Shown here in pieces: positions 9,027-18,500 of a DNA stretch of 64,000 nt. This stretch comes from Rhodococcus sp. SMB37 (lineage in GTDB: Bacteria; Actinomycetota; Actinomycetes; Mycobacteriales; Mycobacteriaceae), in contig NZ_SLVY01000001.1 in assembly GCF_004345605.1 (NCBI RefSeq), positions 186,001-250,000 on the forward strand, written 5' to 3'. The translations under genes and the position numbers were made by a program. Each line of letters starts with the position of its first letter. Position 1 is the stretch's first letter. The notes under the pieces are model-generated. The model was not told where the DNA came from and did no database searches. It saw only the letters and a list, made by a program, of their open reading frames with translations.

Positions 9027-10278
9027 CCACGCGTGCGACGACGTCGGTAAGCGGCACTGTCTCCTGCTCACCGTTGCGGAGATCTTTCACGACGATCTCC
9101 CCGTCCTCGAGTTCCCGGTCGCCGAGCACCAGGGCGACGACGGCACCGGACTTGTCGGCCGCCTTCATCGCACCCTTGAGACCGCGACCGCCGTAAGCCA
9201 GGTCGACGCGGATTCCCGCGGTCCTCAGCCGGTGAGCCACCGGGACGAGCGCTGCCTTGGCTGCATCGCCCATCGGAATGCCGTAGACCTCGCACCGTGC
9301 CGGGCTGGCCGCCGTCTTACCCTCCGCGGCGAGCGCGAGGATCGTGCGATCGACGCCGAGTCCGAATCCGATGCCGGACAACGGCTGTCCGCCGAGCTGT
9401 TCCATGAGTCCGTCGTATCGGCCACCGCCGCCGATGCCGGATTGTGCGCCGAGTCCGTCGTGCACGAACTCGAACGTGGTCTTGGTGTAGTAGTCGAGTC
9501 CGCGCACCATGCGGGGGTTGACCACGTACGGCACGCCGAGGGCGTCGAGGTGTGCGCGCACCTCGTCGAAGTGCGCCTGCGCTGTGCCGGACAGATGGTC
9601 GAGCATCAGCGGTGCGTCGGCGGTCATCTCCCGAACCTCGGGACGCTTGTCGTCGAGCACGCGCAGCGGATTGATCTCCGCACGGCGACGCGTCTCCTCA
9701 TCGAGGGGCAGACCGAAGAGGAACTCCTGCAACCTTTCCCGATATTGCGGCCGGCAGGTGTCGTCGCCCAGCGAAGTGAGCTCGAGGCGGAAATCCTCGA
9801 GCCCCAGAGCACGGAAGCCCGAATCTGCAATGGCGATGACCTCGGCGTCGAGTGCAGGATCGTCGATGCCGATTGCCTCGACTCCGACCTGCTGCAACTG
9901 CCGATAGCGCCCTGCCTGGGGTCGTTCGTAGCGGAAGAACGGGCCCGAGTACGACAACTTGACAGGCAGCTGTCCGCGGTCAAGGCCGTGCTCGATCACC
10001 GCACGCACGACGCCGGCGGTGCCCTCCGGTCGGAGTGTCACCGATCGATCACCGCGATCGGCGAACGTGTACATCTCCTTGGAGACCACATCGGTCGACT
10101 CACCGACACCACGCGCGAACAGTCCGGTGTCCTCGAAGATCGGCAGCTCGATATGCCCGTATCCCGCCAGGCGCGCGGCTCGGGTCAAACCGTCGCGTAC
10201 CGCCACGAACTCGGCGGACTGGGGGGGAACGTAATCGGGCACGCCTTTGGGAGCCGAAAACGTGGAGGCCTTGCTCAC
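9004..10278 (-). CDS. hisS: histidyl-tRNA synthetase
   Basis: 424 residues; cytoplasmic class II aminoacyl-tRNA synthetase charging tRNA-His. Motif 2 appears as [20 protein letters not shown]. The HisRS-specific histidine-binding signatures are [15 protein letters not shown] ([16 protein letters not shown]) and [15 protein letters not shown], followed by the [10 protein letters not shown] motif 3. The C-terminal anticodon-binding domain starts near residue 330. The GTG at 10278 ([15 protein letters not shown]) was chosen because it is preceded by a GAGAGAAAG ribosome-binding site; the frame extends to 10320. Order matches M. tuberculosis Rv2580c. Confidence 0.96.
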   Translation of the reverse strand: MSKASTFSAPKGVPDYVPPQSAEFVAVRDGLTRAARLAGYGHIELPIFEDTGLFARGVGESTDVVSKEMYTFADRGDRSVTLRPEGTAGVVRAVIEHGLDRGQLPVKLSYSGPFFRYERPQAGRYRQLQQVGVEAIGIDDPALDAEVIAIADSGFRALGLEDFRLELTSLGDDTCRPQYRERLQEFLFGLPLDEETRRRAEINPLRVLDDKRPEVREMTADAPLMLDHLSGTAQAHFDEVRAHLDALGVPYVVNPRMVRGLDYYTKTTFEFVHDGLGAQSGIGGGGRYDGLMEQLGGQPLSGIGFGLGVDRTILALAAEGKTAASPARCEVYGIPMGDAAKAALVPVAHRLRTAGIRVDLAYGGRGLKGAMKAADKSGAVVALVLGDRELEDGEIVVKDLRNGEQETVPLTDVVARVGEAVDRA

Positions 10279-10338
10279 TGTCGCTGCTTTCTCTCGTCGG
10301 AAGATTCGGGGCCCCGGCAATGGCGGGCAGAGCCGCTG

Positions 10339-11028
10339 TCAGCGGGATCCGGTGAGGCCGACCAGGAACGGGTTCGAGGCCCGTTCCTGCCCGATCGTGC
10401 TGGAACCGCCGTGCCCGGGCAGGATCGCTGTGGTGTCGTCGAGCACGAGCAGCTTCGCAGCGATCGACTCGAGCAGTTGCTCGTGGTTTCCGCCCGGCAG
10501 GTCGGAACGGCCGATCGATCCCTGGAACAACGTGTCGCCGGTCAGGGCAACGTCGAACTCGACACCGTCCGGGTTGCTCGTGCGGGTGCGCAGCACGACG
10601 GAGCCCTGGGTGTGGCCGGGTGTGTGATCGACGACGAACCTCATGCCCGCGTGCTCGATTTCGTCGCCGTCGGCGAGTTCGATGACCTCGTGCGGCTCGG
10701 TGAACGTGGTTCCCTCGAGCAATGGGGCCAGGCTGGAGCCCAATCCCACCCCGGGATCGCTGAGCATGTGGCGATCGTCCGGGTGGATGTAGGTGGGGAT
10801 CGAGAACCGATCGGCAACGGACTGAGCGGACCAGACATGATCGAGGTGACCGTGTGTGAGCAACACCGCACGCGGCGTCATGTCGGAGCCGGTGAGGAAC
10901 TCGATCAATGGCTCCGCGGCGTCCTGGCCCGGGTCGACGACGACGCACTCTTTCGCGTTGTCCTGCGCAAGGATGTAGCAGTTCGTCTGGAACATCCCCG
11001 CGGGAAATCCGGTTACGAGCACGAGCAT
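10339..11028 (-). CDS. metallo-beta-lactamase-fold hydrolase (glyoxalase II-like)
   Basis: 229 residues. Zinc ligands are seen in LLTHGHLDHVWS (HxHxDH), then VDHTPGHTQGS, then LTGDTLFQGSIGR and LPGHGGSSTIGQE, the full set of a binuclear MBL hydrolase related to hydroxyacylglutathione hydrolase. In glutathione-free actinobacteria the substrate is probably another thioester, possibly mycothiol-linked, but this is inference. The ATG at 11028 has TAGGAG immediately upstream. It lies upstream of hisS on the same strand (60 bp gap) and corresponds to Rv2581c by order. Confidence 0.88.
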   Translation of the reverse strand: MLVLVTGFPAGMFQTNCYILAQDNAKECVVVDPGQDAAEPLIEFLTGSDMTPRAVLLTHGHLDHVWSAQSVADRFSIPTYIHPDDRHMLSDPGVGLGSSLAPLLEGTTFTEPHEVIELADGDEIEHAGMRFVVDHTPGHTQGSVVLRTRTSNPDGVEFDVALTGDTLFQGSIGRSDLPGGNHEQLLESIAAKLLVLDDTTAILPGHGGSSTIGQERASNPFLVGLTGSR

Positions 11029-11171
11029 CGCTCCTACGGTGTGGGCATTCGTGGTCTCGTACAGCCTAAGCGCTGTGCCCTGACGCCCCGTTCTCAGGTT
11101 GGGGTGGCAAACTCGACTCGGCCTGAACGCGGGCACCAGCACATCGATCGGTTCACGGGAGGACAACTGCA

Positions 11172-12044
11172 GTGCCGAGCAATGCACAGCGGCGCCAGGC
11201 CGCGAAACGCAAACTCGAGCGTCAGCTCGAGCGCCGAGCGGAACGCGAGCGCAAACGGCGTCGTCTGACTATCGGATTGTCGGCACTCGGGGTCGTCGTG
11301 GTGGTCGGCGTGGCCGCTGCCCTCTGGTCCATGAACGGGGACTCCGAAGACACCGCCACCGACACCACCGCCACCGACTCGTCCGAACCCGACTACCCGA
11401 CAGTGCCCGACGGCCGGGCCGAAGCTCTCGCCGAGTCGGTGAGCTGCGAGTATCCGGCCGACGGCCGCGAACCGTCGAAGCCGGTGGAGCCACCGCGCAC
11501 CGACGGGATCCTCACCTCCGGCGAGGCCAACACCGACATCAGCGTCAGTGTCGAGACGACCCAGGGCAACATCGGGTTGATCCTGCACAACGACGATTCG
11601 CCGTGCACGGTCAACAGCTTCCTGTCCCTCGCAGCCCAGGGCTACTTCGACGCCACCACCTGCCACCGGCTGACGACGGCCCCCAGCCTGCAGGTGCTGC
11701 AGTGTGGCGACCCGACGGGGTCCGGGTCCGGTGGGCCCGGCTACCAGTTCGCGAACGAGTTCCCCACCGACCAGTTCGCGGCCGATGACCCCGCATCGCA
11801 GGAACCGATGACCTACAAGCGCGGCACCCTCGCGATGGCGAACGCCGGACCGGGGACCAATGGGAGCCAGTTCTTCCTGGTGTACGGCGATTCCGTCCTG
11901 CCACCGCAGTACACGGTATTCGGTGAGATCGACGAGACCGGGCTCCGGACCCTCGACAAGATCGCGGCGGACGGAGTTGCCGGTGGCGGCCAGGACGGCG
12001 CCCCGGCCCTCGAAACAACTCTCACGAGTGTGAGGATGGACTGA
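11172..12044 (+). CDS. ppiB: membrane-anchored cyclophilin-type peptidyl-prolyl isomerase (copy 1)
   Basis: 290 residues. The cytoplasmic N-terminus is highly basic and coiled-coil-like, followed by one membrane helix (LTIGLSALGVVVVVGVAAAL, about 35-54). After a Thr/Asp/Pro linker comes the cyclophilin domain (about 110-290) with APCTVNSF-type SPCTVNSFLSLA, TCHRL, QCGDPTGSGSGGPGYQF and NGSQFFLVYGD. It catalyses Xaa-Pro isomerisation in envelope proteins. Four cysteines (SCEY, SPCTV, TCHRL, LQCGD) are shared with the next two genes and could form two disulfides. GTG start. Corresponds to Rv2582 by position. Confidence 0.9.
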   Translation: MPSNAQRRQAAKRKLERQLERRAERERKRRRLTIGLSALGVVVVVGVAAALWSMNGDSEDTATDTTATDSSEPDYPTVPDGRAEALAESVSCEYPADGREPSKPVEPPRTDGILTSGEANTDISVSVETTQGNIGLILHNDDSPCTVNSFLSLAAQGYFDATTCHRLTTAPSLQVLQCGDPTGSGSGGPGYQFANEFPTDQFAADDPASQEPMTYKRGTLAMANAGPGTNGSQFFLVYGDSVLPPQYTVFGEIDETGLRTLDKIAADGVAGGGQDGAPALETTLTSVRMD

Positions 12045-12814
12045 TGATCCGATTGCGCACCACCGTTGCCGCCGGCGCAGGCCTGGCCCTTCTGCTGGCC
12101 GGCTGTACCGATGACTCCGCGAGCGAGACCACGAGCACATCCATCAGCTCCGAAGCCGAGCAGCCGCCGGCGATGGGTGTGCTGCCGGAGCGTCCCACGG
12201 ACGGCGACCCCGTCTCGTGCACCTACACACCGGACGGACAAGCCGCGAAGGATGTGACCCCGCCGTCCGACTCGGACGTGCCGGCGGCCGGCATCTCCGA
12301 AGTGTCGATGACAACGAGCGCCGGACCCATCGGGTTGCTGTTGGATCGGGCGTCCGCACCGTGCACGGTGAACAGCTTCGTCTCACTCGCCGAACAGGGC
12401 TATTTCGACGACACCCCCTGTCACCGGCTCGTGACGTCGCCGGGGCTGCAGGTGCTTCAGTGCGGTGACCCGACCGGCGCCGGGACCGGTGGCCCGGGTT
12501 ACGGCTTCGACACCGAGTACCCGGAGAACGTCTACGCACAGGGCTCCCCGCAGCTGCGCCAGCCGGTGGTCTACCCACGCGGCACGATCGCCATGGCCAA
12601 CACCGGACAGCCAGGCAGCAACGGCAGCCAGTTCTTCCTCGTCTACGAGGACTCGCAGCTGCCTCCGATGTACACGGTGTTCGGCACGGTCGACGAGGCC
12701 GGCCTCGCAGTCATCGAGGAGGTCGCCGCTGCAGGCGACGATGGTTCGATGTCCGCCGGCGGCGGAGCCCCGAACCTTCCTGTCCAGATCGAATCGGTGA
12801 CCGTCTCGTCGTAG
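12044..12814 (+). CDS. cyclophilin lipoprotein (copy 2)
   Basis: 256 residues, starting in a TGATG overlap with copy 1, hence translationally coupled. The signal peptide ends in a clear lipobox, LLLAGC (Cys at residue 21), giving a lipid-anchored extracytoplasmic protein instead of the transmembrane anchor of copy 1. The cyclophilin domain has PCTVNSFVSLAEQGYF, PCHRLVTSPG, QVLQCGDPTGAGTGGPGYGF and GSNGSQFFLVYED. The same four cysteines as in copies 1 and 3 are kept. It probably arose by tandem duplication. Confidence 0.9.
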   Translation: MIRLRTTVAAGAGLALLLAGCTDDSASETTSTSISSEAEQPPAMGVLPERPTDGDPVSCTYTPDGQAAKDVTPPSDSDVPAAGISEVSMTTSAGPIGLLLDRASAPCTVNSFVSLAEQGYFDDTPCHRLVTSPGLQVLQCGDPTGAGTGGPGYGFDTEYPENVYAQGSPQLRQPVVYPRGTIAMANTGQPGSNGSQFFLVYEDSQLPPMYTVFGTVDEAGLAVIEEVAAAGDDGSMSAGGGAPNLPVQIESVTVSS

Positions 12815-12835
12815 ACCACAGCTACCGAATGCACG

Positions 12836-12867
12836 GGGTGCTCCTCGCCACCACGCGGGGAGCACCC
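12836..12867 (+). terminator. hairpin after cyclophilin copy 2
   Basis: GGGTGCTCC (12836-12844) pairs with GGAGCACCC (12859-12867) and is followed by TGTCTTCTGTG. It sits 22 bp after the stop codon, so it should end the two-gene cyclophilin transcript. Confidence 0.65.
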
Positions 12868-12868
12868 T

Positions 12869-12903
12869 GTCTTCTGTGTCGACCTGAGTCTTCTGTGTCG
12901 ACC
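12869..12903. repeat. 16-bp direct repeat before cyclophilin copy 3
   Basis: GTCTTCTGTGTCGACC occurs at 12869-12884 and again, identical, at 12888-12903, separated by TGA (19-bp period). It starts at the foot of the terminator hairpin and lies about 85 bp upstream of copy 3. It could be a two-site protein-binding element or simple tandem slippage. Confidence 0.7.
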
Positions 12904-12985
12904 GCCGCATCGCCCGCCTGCAGTTTACGGAAAAGCGACAACACCTCTATCAAATCGTGATTCGGTCCGCTACGCTTCCGACCCT

Positions 12986-13804
12986 GTGATATCTCCTACA
13001 TCGACCGGCTCGTCCGGATTGCGCGGTCTCGCCGCCGCCGCAGGCGTGCTCCTCGGTGCAGCACTGACGGCCGGGTGCTCGAGCGGCGAGGCCTCGACTC
13101 CCCCACCCACCACCACAACAACGCAGGCCCCCAGCCACGCACTGACCAGCGAATCCGTATCGCGATACCCCCGTCTCCCCGATGTGCCGCCGTTGGATAC
13201 CACCACCGTCTCCTGCTCGTACACAACTTCGGGATCGGCCGCACGGACCGCGACACTTCCCTCGACGTCCGCATCGACGACCGGCACCGCCGAAGTAGCG
13301 TTCGAGACATCGATCGGCCGTATCGATCTCGTCCTCGACAGAGGCCATGCCCCCTGCACGGTCAACAGTTTCGTCAGCCTCGCGCAACAGGGCTTCTACA
13401 GTGGCACCTCATGCCATCGACTCTCCGACGAAATCGGTCAGCAGTACTACCAGTGCGGGGATCCGACCGGTACCGGCACCGGAGGCCCCGGCTACACCTT
13501 CCCCGACGAATATCCCGTGCAGCAGTTGACGGCACAGACCGCCACGGGAAGGCCTCCGGAAATAGTCGCCTACCCGCGCGGGACCGTAGCCGTGGCGGAC
13601 AGCGGCCGAGCCGACACGAACGGGAGTCAGTTCTTCCTCGTCACCGGCGACACGCTGCTGCGCCCCGATTACACCGTCTTCGGTCGCATCACCGACGAGT
13701 CACTGGCACTTCTCGATGCCGCAGCGGCGACAGGTCACGACGCCAGCTCGGTTCTGGGCGGCGGCGTACCGAACACCCCTGTGACGATCACGTCGGTGGG
13801 GTGA
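12986..13804 (+). CDS. cyclophilin lipoprotein (copy 3)
   Basis: 272 residues. The signal peptide ends in a lipobox, ALTAGC (about residue 31), followed by a Ser/Thr/Pro linker. The cyclophilin domain has APCTVNSFVSLAQQGFY, SCHRLSDEIG, QQYYQCGDPTGTGTGGPGYT and NGSQFFLVTGD. It keeps the four shared cysteines but differs most around the substrate loop after SCHRL. The GTG start follows a 171-bp gap holding the copy 2 terminator and a direct repeat, so it probably has its own promoter. It converges on rel with an 18-bp gap. Confidence 0.88.
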   Translation: MISPTSTGSSGLRGLAAAAGVLLGAALTAGCSSGEASTPPPTTTTTQAPSHALTSESVSRYPRLPDVPPLDTTTVSCSYTTSGSAARTATLPSTSASTTGTAEVAFETSIGRIDLVLDRGHAPCTVNSFVSLAQQGFYSGTSCHRLSDEIGQQYYQCGDPTGTGTGGPGYTFPDEYPVQQLTAQTATGRPPEIVAYPRGTVAVADSGRADTNGSQFFLVTGDTLLRPDYTVFGRITDESLALLDAAAATGHDASSVLGGGVPNTPVTITSVG

Positions 13805-13822
13805 CCGCTCGGTCGGCCGACG

Positions 13823-16135
13823 CTAGGCCGCCGACGTCACGCGGTAGACGTCGTACACACCCTCCACGTTGCGGACCACGTTCAGCACGTGACCGAGATG
13901 CTTCGGATCACCCATTTCGAAGGTGAAGCGGCTCACCGCGACCCGGTCACCGGTCGTGGTGACGGACGCGGACAGGATGTTGACCTTCTCGTCGGCCAGC
14001 GCCTTCGTCACATCCGAGAGCAATCGGTGCCGATCGAGTGCCTCGATCTGGATCGCGACGAGGAACACCGATGACGGCGACGGCGCCCACTCGACCTCGA
14101 TGATCCGTTCCGACTGCTCACGCAGGGAACCCGCATTCGTGCAGTCGGTGCGGTGCACACTCACCGATCCGGTGCGCGTCACGAATCCCATGATCTCGTC
14201 ACCCGGGACCGGGGTGCAGCACTTCGCCAGCTTCGACACGGTGCCCGGTGCGCCGGGGACGAGGATCCCGGAGTCGCCGCTCTGCCGCGACCGGGTGGGG
14301 ATCGTGGATGGAGTGGACCGTTCGGCGAGTTCTTCTTCGACGCCGCCGACGCCGCCGAGCAACGCCACAAGGCGCTGCACGGCGTGCTGGGCCGACACAT
14401 GATGCTCGCCGACCGCGGTGTAGAGCGCCGACACATCGGCGTAGTGCAATTCCTTGGCGACGGCAACCATCAGGTCCGCGTTCATCAACCGCTGCAAGGG
14501 CAGCCCGACCCGGCGGACTTCCTTCCCGATCGCGTCCTTGCCCGCTTCGAGCGCCTCTTCACGGCGTTCCTTCGCGAACCACTGCCGGATCTTCGCCTTC
14601 GCGCGGGGCGAGACGACGAACGTCTGCCAATCGCGGCTCGGTCCGGCATTCGGGTCCTTCGACGTGAATACCTCGACGACTTCGCCGTTCTCCAGCTTGC
14701 GTTCGAGAGCGACGAGCCGCCCGTTGACCCGAGCACCGATACAACGATGCCCGACCTCGGTGTGTACCGCGTACGCGAAGTCCACCGGCGTCGAACCCGA
14801 CGGCAGTGTGATCACTTCCCCTTTCGGGGTGAACACGAAGATCTCCTTGACCGCGAGGTCGTAACGCAGTGATTCGAGGAATTCCCCCGGATCGGCCGCT
14901 TCACGCTGCCAGTCGAGGAGTTGGCGCATCCAGGCCATGTCGTCGACCTCGGCGACATCGCCCGAGTGCCGGCCCTTCGTCTCCTTGTACCGCCAGTGCG
15001 CGGCGATGCCGAACTCGGCGGTCCGGTGCATGTCGCGGGTCCGGATCTGCACTTCGAGCGGCTTGCCTTCGGGACCGATGACCGTGGTATGCAGCGACTG
15101 ATACACGCCGTACCTGGGCTGCGCGATGTAGTCCTTGAACCGCCCCGCCATCGGTTGCCACAGGGAATGCACGACGCCGACAGCCGCGTAACAATCACGG
15201 ACCTCGTTGCACAGGATCCGCATTCCCACCAGGTCGTGGATGTCGTCGAAGTCGCGGCCTTTGACGATCATCTTCTGGTAGATCGACCAGTAATGCTTGG
15301 GGCGGCCCTCGACGGTTGCGTCGATCCGGGAGGCAGCGAGCGACGACCCGATCTCGTCGCGGACTTTGGCCAGGTAGGTGTCGCGGGACGGGGCACGGTT
15401 CGCGACCAGTCGCACGATCTCCTCGTACTTCTTCGGATGCAGGATCGCGAACGAGAGGTCCTCGAGTTCCCACTTGACGGTCGCCATCCCGAGCCGGTGG
15501 GCGAGCGGCGCGATGACCTCGAGGGTCTCGCGGGCCTTGCGTGCCTGCTTCTCGGGCGGCAGGAAGCGCATCGTGCGCATGTTGTGCAAGCGGTCCGCCA
15601 CCTTGATCACCAGCACCCGAGGATCGCGGGCCATTGCGATGATCATCTTGCGGATGGTCTCGGCCTCCGCGGCGTTGCCGAGCACCACCTTGTCTAGCTT
15701 GGTGACACCGTCGACGAGGTGCGCAACCTCCTCACCGAACTCCGAGGTGAGCTGTTCGAGGCTGTACCCGGTGTCTTCGACCGTGTCGTGCAGCAACGCT
15801 GCGATCAACGTCGTCGTGTCCATGCCGAGTTCGGCGAGGATCGTCGCGACCGCCAGCGGATGAGTGATGTACGGATCGCCGGACTTGCGACGCTGACTCG
15901 CGTGCCGTTCCTCCGCGACGTCGTAGGCCCGTTGCAGCTGCGACAGGTCGGCCTTGGGATACAGCTCCCGGTGGATCGTCACCAGCGGTTCGAGCACCGG
16001 TTTGACGGTGGCGCCGCGCTGCCCGGTGATCCGGCGTGCGAGCCGGGCCCGCACGCGCCGCGACGCCGAACTCGACGCGGGTGTCGGTGCCGGTGCCGCA
16101 CCAGCGCTCTGGGACTTGTCAAGATTCTGGGTCAT
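13823..16135 (-). CDS. rel: bifunctional (p)ppGpp synthetase/hydrolase RelA/SpoT (Rel)
   Basis: 770 residues, full length for actinobacterial Rel. The HD hydrolase domain (about 60-220) has [10 protein letters not shown] and HDTVEDT (H116-D117). The synthetase domain (about 250-430) has [29 protein letters not shown] and [23 protein letters not shown] ([17 protein letters not shown], about 460) and a C-terminal ACT domain follow. Both catalytic halves look intact, so it should make and degrade (p)ppGpp. The ATG at 16135 has GGGAGGAG upstream; the longer frame to 16165 is rejected. Same position as Rv2583c, next to apt. Confidence 0.95.
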   Translation of the reverse strand: MTQNLDKSQSAGAAPAPTPASSSASRRVRARLARRITGQRGATVKPVLEPLVTIHRELYPKADLSQLQRAYDVAEERHASQRRKSGDPYITHPLAVATILAELGMDTTTLIAALLHDTVEDTGYSLEQLTSEFGEEVAHLVDGVTKLDKVVLGNAAEAETIRKMIIAMARDPRVLVIKVADRLHNMRTMRFLPPEKQARKARETLEVIAPLAHRLGMATVKWELEDLSFAILHPKKYEEIVRLVANRAPSRDTYLAKVRDEIGSSLAASRIDATVEGRPKHYWSIYQKMIVKGRDFDDIHDLVGMRILCNEVRDCYAAVGVVHSLWQPMAGRFKDYIAQPRYGVYQSLHTTVIGPEGKPLEVQIRTRDMHRTAEFGIAAHWRYKETKGRHSGDVAEVDDMAWMRQLLDWQREAADPGEFLESLRYDLAVKEIFVFTPKGEVITLPSGSTPVDFAYAVHTEVGHRCIGARVNGRLVALERKLENGEVVEVFTSKDPNAGPSRDWQTFVVSPRAKAKIRQWFAKERREEALEAGKDAIGKEVRRVGLPLQRLMNADLMVAVAKELHYADVSALYTAVGEHHVSAQHAVQRLVALLGGVGGVEEELAERSTPSTIPTRSRQSGDSGILVPGAPGTVSKLAKCCTPVPGDEIMGFVTRTGSVSVHRTDCTNAGSLREQSERIIEVEWAPSPSSVFLVAIQIEALDRHRLLSDVTKALADEKVNILSASVTTTGDRVAVSRFTFEMGDPKHLGHVLNVVRNVEGVYDVYRVTSAA

Positions 16136-16190
16136 CCCCGCTCCTCCCATCGCTGGCTCCGGCACTCCGGCTTCCCGCCAACTGTAATCC

Positions 16191-16748
16191 TCAGAGACGC
16201 ACGAGCGACGTCAGCGGGTAGCTTTCCAGCCGTGCGCGCCCGCCGAGCGCTTCGAGCTCGGTCACCACCGTGACCCCGACGATGTCCGCCCCGACCCGCT
16301 CGAGCAGTTCGAGAGTGGCGCGCAGTGTCCCGCCGGTGGCGAGCACATCATCCACAACGAGCACTCTGCGCCCACGCAGCGACGGCGACTCGTCGGGGAT
16401 CTCGATGGCAGCCGTGCCGTACTCGAGCGAGTACTCGCACTTCTGCACCGGCGGCGGAAGCTTGCCCGCTTTGCGCACAGCGAGCACCCCCACACCGAGC
16501 TCGCGCGCCATTCCTCCGCCGAGCAGGAATCCACGGGCATCGATCCCGGCGACGAGCTCGGCATCCGGAGCAGCCGAGGCCAGCGCCGAGACGACTGCCG
16601 AGTATGCCGGGCCGTGGGCGAACACCGGCGTGAGGTCGGCAAAGCGAACACCGGGGCTCGGGAAATCATCGACCCAACGCGTGTGGGCCGTCACCGCAGC
16701 AGCGGCCTCTCGGAGCAGGTCAGGATCGGCAGTGCGAAGAGCGTTCAC
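16191..16748 (-). CDS. apt: adenine phosphoribosyltransferase
   Basis: 185 residues. Purine salvage: adenine plus PRPP gives AMP. The PRPP-binding motif is [17 protein letters not shown] (about 130-146), and [16 protein letters not shown] at the N-terminus is the typical Apt opening. The GTG start (16748) overlaps the upstream lipoprotein stop (TGA 16747-16745) as GTGA, so it is translationally coupled. It lies just upstream of rel on the same strand, as in mycobacteria. Confidence 0.94.
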   Translation of the reverse strand: MNALRTADPDLLREAAAAVTAHTRWVDDFPSPGVRFADLTPVFAHGPAYSAVVSALASAAPDAELVAGIDARGFLLGGGMARELGVGVLAVRKAGKLPPPVQKCEYSLEYGTAAIEIPDESPSLRGRRVLVVDDVLATGGTLRATLELLERVGADIVGVTVVTELEALGGRARLESYPLTSLVRL

Positions 16749-18499
16749 CCCGTAAGTATCCACCGATCCATGTTCCACCCTGCACCTGCAGCCGTCGGGT
16801 TGGCGACAGCTGCGCGCATGTCCGGGGCGAACCCGATCGTGCGCGGCTGCAGGAACAGCGGCAATGTGGGCATCTCGTCCCACAGAATCCGCTCACCTTC
16901 CTCCGCCAGGCCCAGTACCGCCGCGTTGTCACCGGCAACCAGGAGACCGTCGAGAATCTCGTCGATACGCCCGTTCGCGTAGCCACCGATGTTGCTTCCC
17001 GCACGGGAATTCAGTGCACTGCGTGCGTCTTCCATGTCGGCCCGGCCACCTGCTCCGGACACTCCGGCGGTTCCGCTGAGGACGGCGTCGATCTCGCCCG
17101 AACCCAGCTGTGACGGGACGAACGTCTCGGACCCCGCGTCGACGACATCGATACCCGCGTCACGACACGACTCGGCGATCAATTCGACGGTGCGCGCGCG
17201 GCGCATGTCCGGTGCGGTATACCCGATCCGCACCTGAATCCGCTCTTGCCCCGAACGTTCACGTTCACTGCGCGCAACATCGACATCCACCGTGTCGAAC
17301 CGCTCGGACGGACCGGACACGAGTGGATACAGCGGCGAGCCGCTCGGTAGCAAGCGCGACCCCACCGGGCCCGACTCCTCGTCATCGGTCGCGGCGCCGA
17401 GTTCGTCGAACAGTTGCTGCCGCGGTACACACGACGCCAGGGCTCGACGAGCCGCGGGGTTCTCGAAGACTCCGTTCGTCGCGAGGACCAGCTGTTCGAG
17501 GTTTCGCGAGACCACGGTGGCCTCGTCGACCGTCTCCCCGAGCTCCGAGGTGTGACCGAGTGCTCCGTCGGCACTGTCGACGACCTGCACACGCCCTTCT
17601 TCTGCCGCGGTCTGCGCTGCGGTCCCGCGTGGCCACACGACGATCCGGTCGGTGCCCGGTGGGTTGCCCCACCACCGCTCGTTCGCCACGAGGACGAGAC
17701 CGTCTTCCGCGGTGTAGGACTCGATCCGATACGGCCCCGACGACGGCAACAGGGTCGGGTCCAGGGCACCCGGCGTCAATGTCCATCCGGTGTTCCAGAA
17801 CTCGGCGATCGGCCGGGCAGCGTCGACATCGTCGCCGGTCAGAACTCCGACGAGGTCGGTGACCCCGGATGCCCGCGCTACGACGTGCGACGGCATCAAC
17901 GCGGTTGCACCGAACAGCGACCTCCAGTCGGTGTCACCGCGACCCGGCCGGAACACCACGGTGGCGTCCTTCGAACCCGGTGCGCAGTCGATGCGCTCGA
18001 TGTCGGCGTATCCGCCGCGCAGCGCCGCATCGAAGAGGTTGGATTCGGCACCCGACTCGTCCGACTCGGTGAATCGGCCGCTCGCAGCGGCCCAGGTGAG
18101 CACAAGATCGTCGCACGACATCGGCACACCGTCGGAGTAGACACTCCCCGGGGACAGCCGGTATTGAACGGTGAGCTGCTCACCCGGGACCGCGGTCGCG
18201 GTGCCGATGTCGGTATCGGCGATGACGCGACCCGCCGGGCCCACATACCCGAAGCCCGGCAGAACCCTGGCCAGGGCCTGCGGCGCACCCGAGGCGGCAC
18301 CGTCGACCGTATTCGCGTTGTACCCGGTCACCGTGTTGTCGATCATGTAACCGATCGACGGCAGCGGCTCCTCGTCCGTGCTACAGGCCACGGTGGTCGC
18401 GGCGGCCGCGGCGAGCGCCGCGCCGACCGCGACCATCCGTCGGGAGAATCGGCTGCGTCGTGTGTGGGGTCGTCGCTCGTTGCATTCACTCGCAGCCAT
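16745..18499 (-). CDS. extracellular solute-binding lipoprotein, family 5 (Rv2585c-like)
   Basis: 584 residues. The N-terminus is Arg-rich (RRPHTRRSRFSRR), followed by a hydrophobic Ala-rich stretch and a lipobox-like TTVAC (C39). The mature part follows the DppA/OppA family-5 binding-protein plan (peptide or other oligomer binding), with LSPGSVYSDGVPMSCDDLV near residue 150 and YGYTAPDMRRA-like segments late on. No ABC permease or ATPase genes are adjacent, so the ligand and transporter partner are unknown. The ATG at 18499 lies 1 bp after the secF stop with AGAAGG upstream; the frame continuing into secF to 18796 is spurious. Confidence 0.82.
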   Translation of the reverse strand: MAASECNERRPHTRRSRFSRRMVAVGAALAAAAATTVACSTDEEPLPSIGYMIDNTVTGYNANTVDGAASGAPQALARVLPGFGYVGPAGRVIADTDIGTATAVPGEQLTVQYRLSPGSVYSDGVPMSCDDLVLTWAAASGRFTESDESGAESNLFDAALRGGYADIERIDCAPGSKDATVVFRPGRGDTDWRSLFGATALMPSHVVARASGVTDLVGVLTGDDVDAARPIAEFWNTGWTLTPGALDPTLLPSSGPYRIESYTAEDGLVLVANERWWGNPPGTDRIVVWPRGTAAQTAAEEGRVQVVDSADGALGHTSELGETVDEATVVSRNLEQLVLATNGVFENPAARRALASCVPRQQLFDELGAATDDEESGPVGSRLLPSGSPLYPLVSGPSERFDTVDVDVARSERERSGQERIQVRIGYTAPDMRRARTVELIAESCRDAGIDVVDAGSETFVPSQLGSGEIDAVLSGTAGVSGAGGRADMEDARSALNSRAGSNIGGYANGRIDEILDGLLVAGDNAAVLGLAEEGERILWDEMPTLPLFLQPRTIGFAPDMRAAVANPTAAGAGWNMDRWILTG

Positions 18500-18500
18500 G

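Noticed and set aside
8581-11268. 895-residue open frame on the plus strand opposite hisS and the MBL hydrolase
   Set aside because: Antisense shadow with no recognisable motif; hisS on the other strand is certain.
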